Source: Opitutia bacterium
Lineage (GTDB): Bacteria > Verrucomicrobiota > Verrucomicrobiia > Opitutales > Seribacteraceae
Reading direction: 5' to 3'
NCBI GenBank assembly: GCA_002721705.1
Contig: PBLJ01000037.1
Span: 1 to 40,917, forward strand
Length of the DNA stretch: 40,917 bases
Below are positions 7,583 to 16,343 of the stretch, piece by piece; position 1 is the first letter of the stretch; every line of letters starts with the position of its first letter. A program made the position numbers and the translations under genes. The notes below the pieces were generated by a model. It ran no database searches, had not been told where the DNA came from, and saw only the letters and a list, made by a program, of their open reading frames with translations.

Positions 7583-9054
7583 AGGCGACCCTCGGCGTTT
7601 TTTCCTTGGCGGGAATTTTGCTGGCCGGCTGTGGTACCACGAAACCTGAGCAAGGTGATGAAGCCGCTGGCGATCATAATTTGCCCAAGCTTGAGGATGG
7701 AACTGCCTTGTCAGCCGATCTTCCGCAGACAAAGGAAAAGAGTTCCGAGCTAGAGCCTGCGACTCACGAACCAATCAATATAGTGGAGTTATTTCCACCC
7801 GAGCCGGGCGTGTCTCCAAACCCACCGGAACGAGGTGATGCGGAAACCACTAAAGGCGAAGAGCCGGATGGTGCTTCGTCCAAGGAGGGTGCCAAACCAT
7901 CCTCTCTCGACAAGGAAAGTCCCGACCCGACCGATACCTCAACTTCAACGATCGATTTCCCTTCCTTGCCTCCAGCCACTAAGCTGAACCCTTCCGACGC
8001 CGATCCGGAGAAACCCGAACCACCGGAACCCAAGGCCGATCCGGAGCCAGCGAAACCCTTGCCGGAGGAAAAGAACGACGCGCCGTCTCCTGACGATGCT
8101 GCAGCCCCGAATGATCCGGTTGCCCCGGTGGAACCTCCAGCTAACGAACCGAACCCTTCCGACGCCGATCCGGAGAAACCCGAGCCACCGGAACCCAAGG
8201 CCGATCCGGAGCCAGCGAAACCCTTGCCGGAGGAAAAGAACGACGCTCCGTCTCCTGACGATGCTACCGGCCCGAATGACCCGGTTGCCCCGGAGGAGCC
8301 TCCAGCCAACGAACCGAACCCTTCCGGAGATGATCCCAACCCAACGGAGGACCCCGAACCTAAACCTGACCTTGCTTTGCCGGCGCGGACGGAAGGTAAT
8401 CCGGAACAACCGGATGCCAAAGACCAGGATCGTTCTCCCTTGGCTGAATTATTCCGGAGGAAACCATCTCGTTCCACCGTTGTGTTTTCCGAGGAAGAGG
8501 CTGGAGAGGAGGAGCCGGAAGGGCCAAGGGAACGAAAAAGCATAGGTTTTTCCTCGCCCACGGACTCCTCGCCTTCCTCATCTGCCGAACCCGATCGGAC
8601 AATAGGATTTTCCGATAAACCCGACCTTGACCCTTCCGAACTCAAGGAAATCATTCATCAAACTCTTTCAAGAAAGGACGCAAGGTGGAATTACGATGCA
8701 CTTGCCTTTTGGCTTTTGCGTTCCGAGGTGAACGTTAAGCAAGGCAAGGAGGGAACGGATATCACTTACGATTCCGTTCAATCATGGTTGCAAGGCAACC
8801 TGCCCGAGGGCGCCAAGCTTCCCGAGTTCACTCCGCGGGACTACACGCTGTTCAAGGCTTGGATCGAGTCTCATGGGGGAGAAGCAGCCGTCCGCGCTCA
8901 AGGCCCGAACGACGTTCCCTCCTACGATGCCTTGATGGACTGGCTTAAACGGAAACCTGCCGACGCAGGGACAGGTGACGCGTCTTCGGAATCCAAGGCC
9001 GAGGCCGACTACTCAAAGTTGATGCAGTGGCTTCGTCGAAGTCGCGAACCATGA
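7579..9054 (+). CDS. Pro/Glu-rich lipoprotein with C-terminal Tyr/Trp repeats
   Basis: A 491-residue predicted lipoprotein. The lipobox LLAGC lies at about residue 18, followed by a long disordered acidic and proline-rich region to about residue 355 that includes a 55-residue tandem repeat (listed separately). The C-terminal 130 residues form a separate, probably folded module in which the pattern Y-x-x-[LVF]-x-x-W-[LI] occurs five times (Tyr 372, 397, 422, 449, 478). The architecture suggests an envelope-anchored stalk that carries a small repeat domain across the periplasm or cell surface. The ATG at 7579 overlaps the stop of the coiled-coil gene, and its own TGA overlaps the ATG of the 45-residue protein at 9051, so three products are coupled. 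No known family recognised. Confidence 0.8.
   Translation: MKATLGVFSLAGILLAGCGTTKPEQGDEAAGDHNLPKLEDGTALSADLPQTKEKSSELEPATHEPINIVELFPPEPGVSPNPPERGDAETTKGEEPDGASSKEGAKPSSLDKESPDPTDTSTSTIDFPSLPPATKLNPSDADPEKPEPPEPKADPEPAKPLPEEKNDAPSPDDAAAPNDPVAPVEPPANEPNPSDADPEKPEPPEPKADPEPAKPLPEEKNDAPSPDDATGPNDPVAPEEPPANEPNPSGDDPNPTEDPEPKPDLALPARTEGNPEQPDAKDQDRSPLAELFRRKPSRSTVVFSEEEAGEEEPEGPRERKSIGFSSPTDSSPSSSAEPDRTIGFSDKPDLDPSELKEIIHQTLSRKDARWNYDALAFWLLRSEVNVKQGKEGTDITYDSVQSWLQGNLPEGAKLPEFTPRDYTLFKAWIESHGGEAAVRAQGPNDVPSYDALMDWLKRKPADAGTGDASSESKAEADYSKLMQWLRRSREP
7987..8334 (+). repeat. 165-bp in-frame tandem repeat
   Basis: Two nearly identical 165-base units (7987-8151 and 8152-8316) start with AACCCTTCCGACGCCGATCC and encode the same 55-residue Pro/Glu/Asp segment with a handful of changes. 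A third, quickly diverging copy starts at 8317. The near-identity at DNA level indicates a recent duplication and a likely site of length variation between strains. Confidence 0.95.
8692..9042 (+). repeat. Five Y-x-x-hydrophobic-x-x-W-[LI] repeats
   Basis: At the end of the lipoprotein, Tyr codons at 8692, 8767, 8842, 8923 and 9010 start the motifs YDALAFWL, YDSVQSWL, YTLFKAWI, YDALMDWL and YSKLMQWL. Spacings are 25, 25, 27 and 29 residues. This looks like a small helical repeat with Trp in the core; I do not recognise a named family. Confidence 0.7.
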
Positions 9055-9188
9055 AGCTTGAACTAAGCTCCAGGTTCTTGCTTATCACCCTCTGTCTTTG
9101 TTTGGCATTTGTTCTTTTTCGCGGCTTTCAATTTACTCAATCGATTACCGCGTTCCTTCGCGAATATCTTTGGGATGCCATTTTTTGA
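9051..9188 (+). CDS. 45-residue single-TM microprotein
   Basis: A short frame starting at the ATG that overlaps the previous stop (ATGA, 9051-9054) and ending at TGA 9186-9188. It encodes a basic N-terminus (MKLELSSR), one strongly hydrophobic segment (about residues 9-24, LLITLCLCLAFVLF), then a short amphipathic tail ending EYLWDAIF. The coupling, the TM profile and the lack of any other gene between 9055 and 9232 make it credible despite its size. It would be the third product of the coiled-coil/lipoprotein unit. No family recognised. Confidence 0.6.
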   Translation: MKLELSSRFLLITLCLCLAFVLFRGFQFTQSITAFLREYLWDAIF

Positions 9189-9232
9189 TTGTCCCGCGCT
9201 CGTGAGTAGTTTGTCTGTCGTGCTCATTCATT

Positions 9233-10258
9233 ATGTCAGAAGATAGTACAAATCCGCAGGCTTCCCGCGCAAGTGGTGGAGATCCTTTCGAAAAAGTCGC
9301 CCAAGCCAAGGATCGCCTCATGGCTGAACTGAAAAAGGTCATCGTCGGGCAAGACGAAGTCATAGAGCAGTTGATGATTACCTTGTTGGCCCGTGGGCAT
9401 TGCCTTCTCACCGGTATTCCAGGTTTGGGCAAGACCCTCTTGGTCAAAACCTTGGCCGAGGCCTTGGATCTTTCTTTCAAAAGAATACAATTCACCCCTG
9501 ACTTGATGCCTGCCGACGTCTTTGGTTCGGAGGTCGTCGATGAGGATCCATCCACGGGCCAACATAGTTTTCGTTTCGTCAAGGGACCTATTTTCGCGAA
9601 CGTCGTGTTGGCGGATGAAATCAACCGCACCCCTCCCAAGACCCAGGCTGCGTTGCTCGAAGCGATGGAGGAGCGGCAGGTCACGGCCGCCGGCCAGACC
9701 CATTCCCTGGAACAGCCGTCTTTTGTTTTGGCTACTCAAAATCCAATTGAACTGGAGGGTACCTATCCGTTGCCCGAGGCTCAGCTCGACCGATTTCTGC
9801 TTAATCCAGTGATCGAGTTCCTGTCCTTGGATGATGAAATACGCATGGTCACCGAAACCACGGGCGTTCCCAAGGCTCCCCCCGAGCCGGTGCTCGATGG
9901 GGCCGGTATCTTGGAGTTACAGGAAGTGACACGGGAACTGCCGGTGTCCGAGCACGTCGTATCGTACGCTGTGCGCTTGGCTGCGGCTTCCAGACCTCGC
10001 GTCGATGGCTCCACCGACTGGATAGAAAAGCGCGTCAAGTGGGGCGCAGGGTCCCGGGCGTCCCAAGCCCTCATTTTGGCCGGCAAGGCCCGAGCGCTTC
10101 TCGATGGCCGCCCCACGGTGGCTTGCGAAGACATCCAGGCGATGGCCAAGCCGGCATTGCGTCATCGCATACTACAGAGCTTTTTCGCTGATTCCGAAGG
10201 TACGGACGCGGACGACGTAGTGGACCATCTTTTGGAGGAAGTTCCGGAAACCCTCTAG
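9233..10258 (+). CDS. MoxR-family AAA+ ATPase
   Basis: A 341-residue AAA+ ATPase of the MoxR/YeaC type. Walker A is GIPGLGKT (about residues 61-68), Walker B VVLADEIN (about 123-130), followed by RTPPKTQAALLEAMEE and the sensor-like ATQNPIELEGTYPLPEAQ segment, all hallmarks of MoxR. The C-terminal lid includes WGAGSRASQALI. MoxR ATPases act as chaperone-like partners of VWA proteins, and this one is followed at once by DUF58 and BatA-like genes, the usual order. Length is normal. ATG at 9233 has no clear Shine-Dalgarno. The 44-base gap after the microprotein may hold a promoter, but no boxes stand out. Confidence 0.95.
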   Translation: MSEDSTNPQASRASGGDPFEKVAQAKDRLMAELKKVIVGQDEVIEQLMITLLARGHCLLTGIPGLGKTLLVKTLAEALDLSFKRIQFTPDLMPADVFGSEVVDEDPSTGQHSFRFVKGPIFANVVLADEINRTPPKTQAALLEAMEERQVTAAGQTHSLEQPSFVLATQNPIELEGTYPLPEAQLDRFLLNPVIEFLSLDDEIRMVTETTGVPKAPPEPVLDGAGILELQEVTRELPVSEHVVSYAVRLAAASRPRVDGSTDWIEKRVKWGAGSRASQALILAGKARALLDGRPTVACEDIQAMAKPALRHRILQSFFADSEGTDADDVVDHLLEEVPETL

Positions 10259-10281
10259 TTCCGAACTTTTCCGCACGGCTC

Positions 10282-11181
10282 ATGCCTGTCGATCAAGACC
10301 TGCTGAATCCGGCTTGGTTGGCCGAAATCGAGGATTATTCCTTGCTCTCTCGATTGGTCGTCGAGGGATTGCTTTCGGGGGTGCATCGTAGTTTGCGACA
10401 TGGGCGGGGATCGGAATTCTTTCAATACCGAGCCTATGCGCCTGGAGAAGACTTGAAACTGATCGATTGGAAAATTTACGCCAAGCATGGCGAGTTAATC
10501 GCCAAGACCTACCAAGAAGACACCAACGTAAACGTGTACCTCGTGGTCGATGCCAGTGGTTCCATGGGATACCAAGGAGAGCGTTCTTCTTTCGACAAGC
10601 TGCGTTATGCCTGTATGTCCGCCGCCTCCATCGCCTACCTGGCCAACCGACAAGGAGACCGGGTCGGGCTTTTCGCTTACGGCGATGAAATCCAGCAATG
10701 GCTGCAGCCGCGCAACGGATCGGGACAAATGCAACGAATTTTCCAAGGATTGGCTCGCTTGAAGGCTTCAGGGAAAAGCCAACATCGCACCTCGTGGGAA
10801 ACCCTTACCGCCTCTTTGCCGGGACGAGGGCTGGTGGTGTTTCTTTCCGACTGTCTGGAGGCCGAAAAGGAATTGCCGGATCTTCTCCGGTTTGCTGATT
10901 CTCCACGATACGATTGCCTGTGTCTCCAAATTCTCGATCCTGACGAACTTGACCTGCCGCATGGCGAAGCGTTGCTCTTCGAGGATATGGAAGACGGGTG
11001 TTTGACACCCACTCACCCGGAGGCCACTCGCGAACGCTACGTCGATGAAATGGCAAAATTCAAGCAACAGTTGGCCGACAACGTCGGCGTCGTGGGCGTG
11101 GAATTCGAAAGCTTGACCACTCATTCGGACCTTGGCCTCGCCTTGCGCCGGTTTCTTCATCAACGGCGGATCAGTTTCTAA
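10282..11181 (+). CDS. DUF58 domain protein with VWA-like fold
   Basis: A 299-residue DUF58 protein. The family signature is clear: RGSEFFQYRAYAPGEDLK followed by IDWKIYAK (about residues 41-67), then VVDASGSMGY (about 87-96), the D-x-S-x-S MIDAS motif of VWA domains, suggesting divalent metal binding. No signal peptide or TM segment, so it is cytoplasmic or peripheral. DUF58 proteins are the standard partners of MoxR ATPases. It lies 23 bases after moxR, and its TAA shares one base with the next ATG (TAATG at 11179-11183), so the BatA-like gene is coupled to it. Confidence 0.93.
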   Translation: MPVDQDLLNPAWLAEIEDYSLLSRLVVEGLLSGVHRSLRHGRGSEFFQYRAYAPGEDLKLIDWKIYAKHGELIAKTYQEDTNVNVYLVVDASGSMGYQGERSSFDKLRYACMSAASIAYLANRQGDRVGLFAYGDEIQQWLQPRNGSGQMQRIFQGLARLKASGKSQHRTSWETLTASLPGRGLVVFLSDCLEAEKELPDLLRFADSPRYDCLCLQILDPDELDLPHGEALLFEDMEDGCLTPTHPEATRERYVDEMAKFKQQLADNVGVVGVEFESLTTHSDLGLALRRFLHQRRISF

Positions 11182-13184
11182 TGTTATCTTTCGCCCAGCC
11201 TTGGGCCTTCCTCGCGTTGGCTGCCGTGGCTTTGCCAGTCTTGGCTCACATGGCGTTTCGTCGTACCACCAAACGCCAGTTGTTTCCTTCCCTGCGATTC
11301 ATTCGCGTTTCCCGCATTCCCAGGACTTCTCGCAAAACCCCCGTGGATCTCCTGCTCTTGTTTTTACGAATTTTATTTTTCGCCTTGCTCGCGTGCTTGC
11401 TGGCCGACCCTCGTTGGGTTTTGCCGAATACTGGCGATCGCGGAGAGGAAACCATCATCTTGCTTGACCAATCGGCCAGCATGGGAGGCTGGGGAGCTTG
11501 GGGCGAAGCCCAGCAGGAAATCGACCAAGTCTTGAGGGACTCCAAAGGAAAAGTGGGGTTTCTTGGATTTGCCTCGAGCCCTTTGGCTGGCTCCGAGGTT
11601 TCTCCTACCAGAGATTACGAACTCGTGTCCAAGGCTTTTGAACAAGCCGAGGCTTTGCCCCGCCAGGGTAATCCACAGACTGCGATTGACCGCGTCTACC
11701 AGCTTTTCGGGGCTCAGGCCACCAGCAAAACGTTGGTGCTCGTTACGGATCTTCAACGAACCAATTGGCAAGCAGTCGCCCAAAAGCTCGCCGAGCGTGG
11801 CGTCTCGCTCGACCTACGTGTCGTGGGGCACGCCCAAGCCCAAGGCTCCAACCGACCGGGAAACCTGACCTTGGCCAATGCTCGCACTGCCCCCGCGAGC
11901 CCCGACGAACTCAGGATTTGGGCTCAGGTGCGAAATTCCTCTCCCCATGAGGTGGAAGCGGATCTCGTGCTCGAGACCGGTGGCCTGGAGCGCAATCGCA
12001 AAAAGATCTTGATAGGGGCCAACCAGGCAGCTCAGGCGCAATTCGTTATGCCGCGAGGCGATTTCGTCACGGCGGCCGTGCGAATCGAAAGTGGCGAGCC
12101 TGATGCCTTGGCCATCGACGACAGGCGCGAACTTTGGCTGAAAGCACCACCACCTCGCCGTTTTGCCTTCTTGGCGGATCTCCCCGCGCACCTACCGAAC
12201 GAGGTTAAAAACAAGACGGCCGTGGAGCAAAGGTTTCTACAAGCGGCATTGGCCAGCGCCGGGGACGGGGCGTGGGACCGATGGATCTTGTCACAGGAAA
12301 ATGCGGACAGTTTGATGGAAGGCGGCGAGGACTTGGCTCTCGACGTCATGCTGATGCCCGGCAGCGCTCTCCCCTCGGACGAGAAGAGAATGGGTTTTCT
12401 CAATAACTTTCTGGAGAACGGAGGAGTGGTCGTGGCGACGCCGGGGGAGCGTTTCGTCCAAACCGTTACAAAACTGCGCGAAGTAGGTTGGATGAATCTT
12501 CGCCTCAAGGGAGTGCCCGGTGGCGCCCGCGACCGGGCTGAACCCTTTCGCTTCGCTGCTTTTCCTCCCGATACCTCGCTGGGCAAGGTTTTCGAGGGCA
12601 AGCCCGCCCGAGACCTTGAACTCGCATCCCTCATCAAGTACGGGGAAATAACTCCTCTGGACGATGACCTTGAAGTGCGTGTCCTGTCCGACAATGAACA
12701 CCCTTTGGTCTTTGAAAGAAAGATAGGAAAAGGGAGGCTTGTTTTCTTCGCTTTCCGACTAGATATGACTTGGTCCGACCTTCCTTCCCGCAACAGTTTC
12801 TTGCCTCTTTTGGTCGAGTTGGTGAAAGGCGAAGGTGGTATAGATCGCTCTTGGCCTCGTCTGGAAGTCGGTGAAGGAAAAGCTTTTGGCGACCGTGTCT
12901 TTACCGCCGAGACACTCGGGGCGAATCGTTTTCACGATCAATTCGTGGAAGTCGTGCTGCCGGTGTCCGAAACCTCTCCTGAGATATTCGATCATCTGGA
13001 CGCCCTCGGTATTTTAGGCTCCGGGGAGGTTCCAAGGAACCCGGAGGGACAGGCCTCCCTCCCGCAAGAAGAGGGTGAACCTTTGTGGTTATGGTTTGCA
13101 ATCGGCTGCGCGGCGCTTTTTCTTATAGAGAACATTTGGGTCAGTCCCCGTCGTTTGGAGGGCCCCCAACAAAGTGATGCCTGA
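11181..13184 (+). CDS. BatA-like membrane VWA protein
   Basis: A 667-residue protein. It starts with the BatA N-terminal double-TM domain: a TM helix at 5-24, the basic FRRTTKRQLFPSLRF stretch, then a second TM helix at about 55-75 (VDLLLLFLRILFFALLACLL). A VWA domain follows with LLDQSASMGG (D-x-S-x-S MIDAS) at about residue 95 and LVTDLQRTNW further on. A beta-rich middle follows, then a Rossmann/GATase-like segment (VMLMPGSALPSDE, LENGGVVVATPGE) and a final TM helix at the C-terminus (LWFAIGCAALFLIENIWV). The VWA and middle domains probably face the periplasm. It overlaps DUF58 by one base and the next gene by eight. In Bacteroides, related Bat proteins affect aerotolerance; that role is not shown here. 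Confidence 0.88.
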   Translation: MLSFAQPWAFLALAAVALPVLAHMAFRRTTKRQLFPSLRFIRVSRIPRTSRKTPVDLLLLFLRILFFALLACLLADPRWVLPNTGDRGEETIILLDQSASMGGWGAWGEAQQEIDQVLRDSKGKVGFLGFASSPLAGSEVSPTRDYELVSKAFEQAEALPRQGNPQTAIDRVYQLFGAQATSKTLVLVTDLQRTNWQAVAQKLAERGVSLDLRVVGHAQAQGSNRPGNLTLANARTAPASPDELRIWAQVRNSSPHEVEADLVLETGGLERNRKKILIGANQAAQAQFVMPRGDFVTAAVRIESGEPDALAIDDRRELWLKAPPPRRFAFLADLPAHLPNEVKNKTAVEQRFLQAALASAGDGAWDRWILSQENADSLMEGGEDLALDVMLMPGSALPSDEKRMGFLNNFLENGGVVVATPGERFVQTVTKLREVGWMNLRLKGVPGGARDRAEPFRFAAFPPDTSLGKVFEGKPARDLELASLIKYGEITPLDDDLEVRVLSDNEHPLVFERKIGKGRLVFFAFRLDMTWSDLPSRNSFLPLLVELVKGEGGIDRSWPRLEVGEGKAFGDRVFTAETLGANRFHDQFVEVVLPVSETSPEIFDHLDALGILGSGEVPRNPEGQASLPQEEGEPLWLWFAIGCAALFLIENIWVSPRRLEGPQQSDA

Positions 13185-16100
13185 ATTCCTGAAAAACCTA
13201 GACAAGGAAGCCCGCGTCGCTGCCGCTTGGCGCATTACCTTGATCACTTGCGTTACCTTGGGAGCCTGCCTTGGGTTTTTCGCCTTGCTCAACTTCGTGG
13301 ATCAACACTTTTTTCAATGGCAAGAGGCATCCGTCGCTCCCATGGTTTTCGGATCCGTGGTCTTGATCGGAGTTGCTTTCATCGCATTGGTCGTTTGGGC
13401 CTACCGGCGTCGTCCCAAGCCTCGTGAATTAGCTGCCAAGGTAGAAGAGGCCAACCCGGAGCTGATGGACACCTTGAACTGCGCCGTCGATCTTTCCGAA
13501 AAAAAAGGCGATGATTTAAACTTTCTCGAGGAGCGCGTCATGCAGGAAGCCTCCGTCCGGGCCGACTCCGCTTCCATTGCGCGGGCCGTAAGACCGAACG
13601 CTTGGATTTGGCTTTCCGTACTTCTCGTACTTTTCGCCTTTCTCTTGATCTCTGCCAACACGGTCGACTGGGGCTCCTACACCGTGGTGAAAAAAACCAT
13701 GGCCCATTTGTCCGGGGAGTCCGCTCTTGAGGTGACCAGCCGTTTATCCGCTTTGGATGGGGCAGATGAAAACGATCCTGATTTCGAATACGTGCGAGGC
13801 AGTGAAGTATCGATTTTCGCGAAGGTATTGAGACCCTACCCAGGGGAGGGGGAGCCTTCCTTGGAGTATTACGATGACGACGGAACCCTGCGTAGCGTTC
13901 CGATGCGATCCACGGGAGAGCCCGATCGCTATGAATTTCTCGCTCCTCCCTTGGTCCAGACGATGAAGTATCGGGTTTCCACTGCTTCCTTTACCGGCGA
14001 GTGGTACGAGCTCGACCCCTACTCAGCGCCTGCGTTCAGGAAAGTGACCTGGACTGTGACGCCTCCCTCCTACGTCGGCTTGAAGGAGACCACGCACGAG
14101 GGTTTCGAAACTCGCAAGGTGCCTGAAGGCAGCTTGGTTGCCTTGCAGGTGGCGGTGGCGGACTTGCCCCCGAACGTCATCTCCGAGGTGATCGAGGAGC
14201 AGAAGACGGAAGAAGGGGAGCAGGAACTCACCCCTATTCCCAAGAGCCCGGACGGAACCCGGATGCTCAAGCGAAAATTGCCTGAGCCATGGAAAGGAAG
14301 GATCAAGTTGAGCGATGCCGAACACCCCGATCGCACGGCCGTGGTTTCCGATGAATTTTCCTTTTTGGTCATTCGAGACGAGCCTCCTATGGTCGAAATC
14401 ACCAAGCCGGGCAAAGACTTGGAACTCCCCGCCAACGCTAATTTCGAAGTGGAGTTTTTCGCTTCCGACGATTATGGCGTCGCCGCCGCCGAGATCGTGG
14501 TTTCCCACGGAGGCGAACCAACCGTCACCAATGCTTTCGTCGATCCTGTTGAAAAGGAGAAAGAGCTGACCCACCTCTTTTCCCTCGAGGACTTTAGCTT
14601 GGCTGTCGGTGACGTCGTGTCCTACCACGTCAAGGTGTCGGACAATAAGGAACCGGAGGCGCAGGAAACCAGATCCGAGATTTATTTCATCATGATCCTT
14701 CCTCCCTTGGGGGACCCCATGGAAGGAGAGGGCATGGAAGGAGAAGAACAAAAGGAAGTGCCCGTACGTGACTTCATCAATCGTACCAAAAAGATTATCC
14801 GGGCAACCTACGACGCCTTGCCCGAGGAAGGCAGGGAGCGCGAAGAGAGGGCCGTGGCAATCACTTCCGACGCCGTCGACCTGAAACACGAGATGACCAA
14901 GGTGTACGATGAGTTCGAGGGGCAATTTCCAGAGGTGGACGGCATCGATACCGCGGAACTCCTCAACGAAGCGACTTATTTCATCGAGCAAACCGAGATT
15001 TTCGCCGGGGATGGGGAATTGAAAGAATCGCTCGAGCCAAGCGAGCAAACGTTGCGTAAACTGGTTCTTCTTTATGCCTTGCTAAGGCAAAACCCAATGA
15101 AGGGTAAAGGGGAGGGCAAGGGTGAATCGGAATCCGAGGAAAACCAAGCCGAGAACGAGGAAAAGTCGGAAGATGGCGAGGAAGGGAAAGGCGAAGATCC
15201 CGCCGAGGAACTCAAGGCTCTCGGGGAAGCCTTGGAGAAGACCCGTGAGCTCAAGGAAAAGCAGCAAGAATTGAATGCCCGCATCGGGCGCGCCGCTCGC
15301 AATGGAAAGAAAGGCGAGCCCAATCGCGAAATGGCCAAGCAGCAAGATGACATCGAGAAGGAATTGGATGAGGTGCGCGATGATCTGTACGACCGTTCCG
15401 GACGACTCTCCGACGTCGAGTCCTTCGATCAGGCAGGAGGCGAAATGTCGAAATCGGAAAAGGAACTCAAGGCGGATGATCCGAAAGCTGCCAAACCGCA
15501 CGGAGCTCGGGCCGTAGAAGCTTTGGCCAACGCTGAAAAAGGCCTTGAGGCGCGAATGTTGGCGGCCGGTGTCGCAATGCTGGAAAATTTGGAAAACAAA
15601 GGCCGCCAGTTGGCCAAGAGCCAAGAAGGCAATGCGGCTGATACCGAAGGCGCTCAACCCGGTCAAGGCGAAGGCTTGAAGGGGCAGCAGGACAAGATAA
15701 ACGAAGAGGTCAAGAATCTCTTGTCCGAGATAGAAGGAGCCGGGCTTTCCCTGCGGGAACTCAACGAAAACGCCATTCAGGATTTGTACGGCGCGGCCAG
15801 CGAAGCTCGCGAGGGGGGGATCGAGTCATCCGGCAAGCGAGCGTCCAATGCCTTGCTTTACGAAGCTTTCCCCCGCGCCAAGCAAGAGGAAGACAAGGTG
15901 GCTCGTGAATTAAATGAAACCGCCGATAAACTTGGGGAAGTGAAGCGAAAACTGGCCAACCAAGGGAATCATGCCTTGCGGGAGTTGATCGAGGATCTCA
16001 AGGAAAGCCGTGCCGAGTTACCCGGCATGAGCGACGGGGAAATGCGCGAAATGGCCAAGGAGGCAGCCGATCGCTTGGGAGGCTTGCCCGAAACCGAGTC

Positions 16101-16341
16101 CGACCAGTTGTTGAAGAACGCCACGGGCTTGCTCGAGCAAGTAGCTGGTGAAAACAAGCCGACGCAAGCCAAGACCGCAGTCCAGAGAGAGTTGACCAAC
16201 GTCATCGAGCGCTTGGAAGAATATTTCTGGAAGGACGCTGCCGAGGAACGTTTGCGTCGTAATCATGAGTCCATCGCAGCTCCCCGCAAATACAAGCGGC
16301 AGGTTGAAGAATACTTCCGTCGGATTGCGGAAGATCAGTAA
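13177..16341 (+). CDS. DUF4175-like membrane coiled-coil protein
   Basis: A protein of about 1054 residues. Two TM helices lie near the N-terminus (about 20-45 and 52-75), and a third at about 143-165 (IWLSVLLVLFAFLLISANTV). The middle (about 170-500) is beta-rich and Ig-like, and the C-terminal half is a long charged coiled coil with a Lys/Gly/Glu low-complexity stretch near residue 645. This organisation matches DUF4175-type proteins found between BatA-like and VWA genes in PVC bacteria. It is likely periplasmic and membrane-anchored, perhaps a structural partner of the VWA proteins. The start is ATG at 13177 (GTG at 13174 also possible), overlapping the BatA-like stop by eight bases; GGAGGG lies at 13157-13162, somewhat far. 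Confidence 0.82.
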   Translation: MPEFLKNLDKEARVAAAWRITLITCVTLGACLGFFALLNFVDQHFFQWQEASVAPMVFGSVVLIGVAFIALVVWAYRRRPKPRELAAKVEEANPELMDTLNCAVDLSEKKGDDLNFLEERVMQEASVRADSASIARAVRPNAWIWLSVLLVLFAFLLISANTVDWGSYTVVKKTMAHLSGESALEVTSRLSALDGADENDPDFEYVRGSEVSIFAKVLRPYPGEGEPSLEYYDDDGTLRSVPMRSTGEPDRYEFLAPPLVQTMKYRVSTASFTGEWYELDPYSAPAFRKVTWTVTPPSYVGLKETTHEGFETRKVPEGSLVALQVAVADLPPNVISEVIEEQKTEEGEQELTPIPKSPDGTRMLKRKLPEPWKGRIKLSDAEHPDRTAVVSDEFSFLVIRDEPPMVEITKPGKDLELPANANFEVEFFASDDYGVAAAEIVVSHGGEPTVTNAFVDPVEKEKELTHLFSLEDFSLAVGDVVSYHVKVSDNKEPEAQETRSEIYFIMILPPLGDPMEGEGMEGEEQKEVPVRDFINRTKKIIRATYDALPEEGREREERAVAITSDAVDLKHEMTKVYDEFEGQFPEVDGIDTAELLNEATYFIEQTEIFAGDGELKESLEPSEQTLRKLVLLYALLRQNPMKGKGEGKGESESEENQAENEEKSEDGEEGKGEDPAEELKALGEALEKTRELKEKQQELNARIGRAARNGKKGEPNREMAKQQDDIEKELDEVRDDLYDRSGRLSDVESFDQAGGEMSKSEKELKADDPKAAKPHGARAVEALANAEKGLEARMLAAGVAMLENLENKGRQLAKSQEGNAADTEGAQPGQGEGLKGQQDKINEEVKNLLSEIEGAGLSLRELNENAIQDLYGAASEAREGGIESSGKRASNALLYEAFPRAKQEEDKVARELNETADKLGEVKRKLANQGNHALRELIEDLKESRAELPGMSDGEMREMAKEAADRLGGLPETESDQLLKNATGLLEQVAGENKPTQAKTAVQRELTNVIERLEEYFWKDAAEERLRRNHESIAAPRKYKRQVEEYFRRIAEDQ

Positions 16342-16343
16342 CC

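Noticed and set aside
7987-8334. CRISPR array
   Set aside because: Units are 165 bases, contiguous and in frame, with no spacers.
7764-8654. Ser/Gly-rich minus-strand frame with repeats
   Set aside because: The repeats are simply the reverse complement of the Pro/Glu repeats of the lipoprotein; Ser/Gly follows from antisense Pro/Ala codons.
14023-15048. 341-codon minus-strand frame opposite the DUF4175-like gene
   Set aside because: Antisense shadow of a conserved membrane coiled-coil gene inside a tightly overlapping plus-strand operon.
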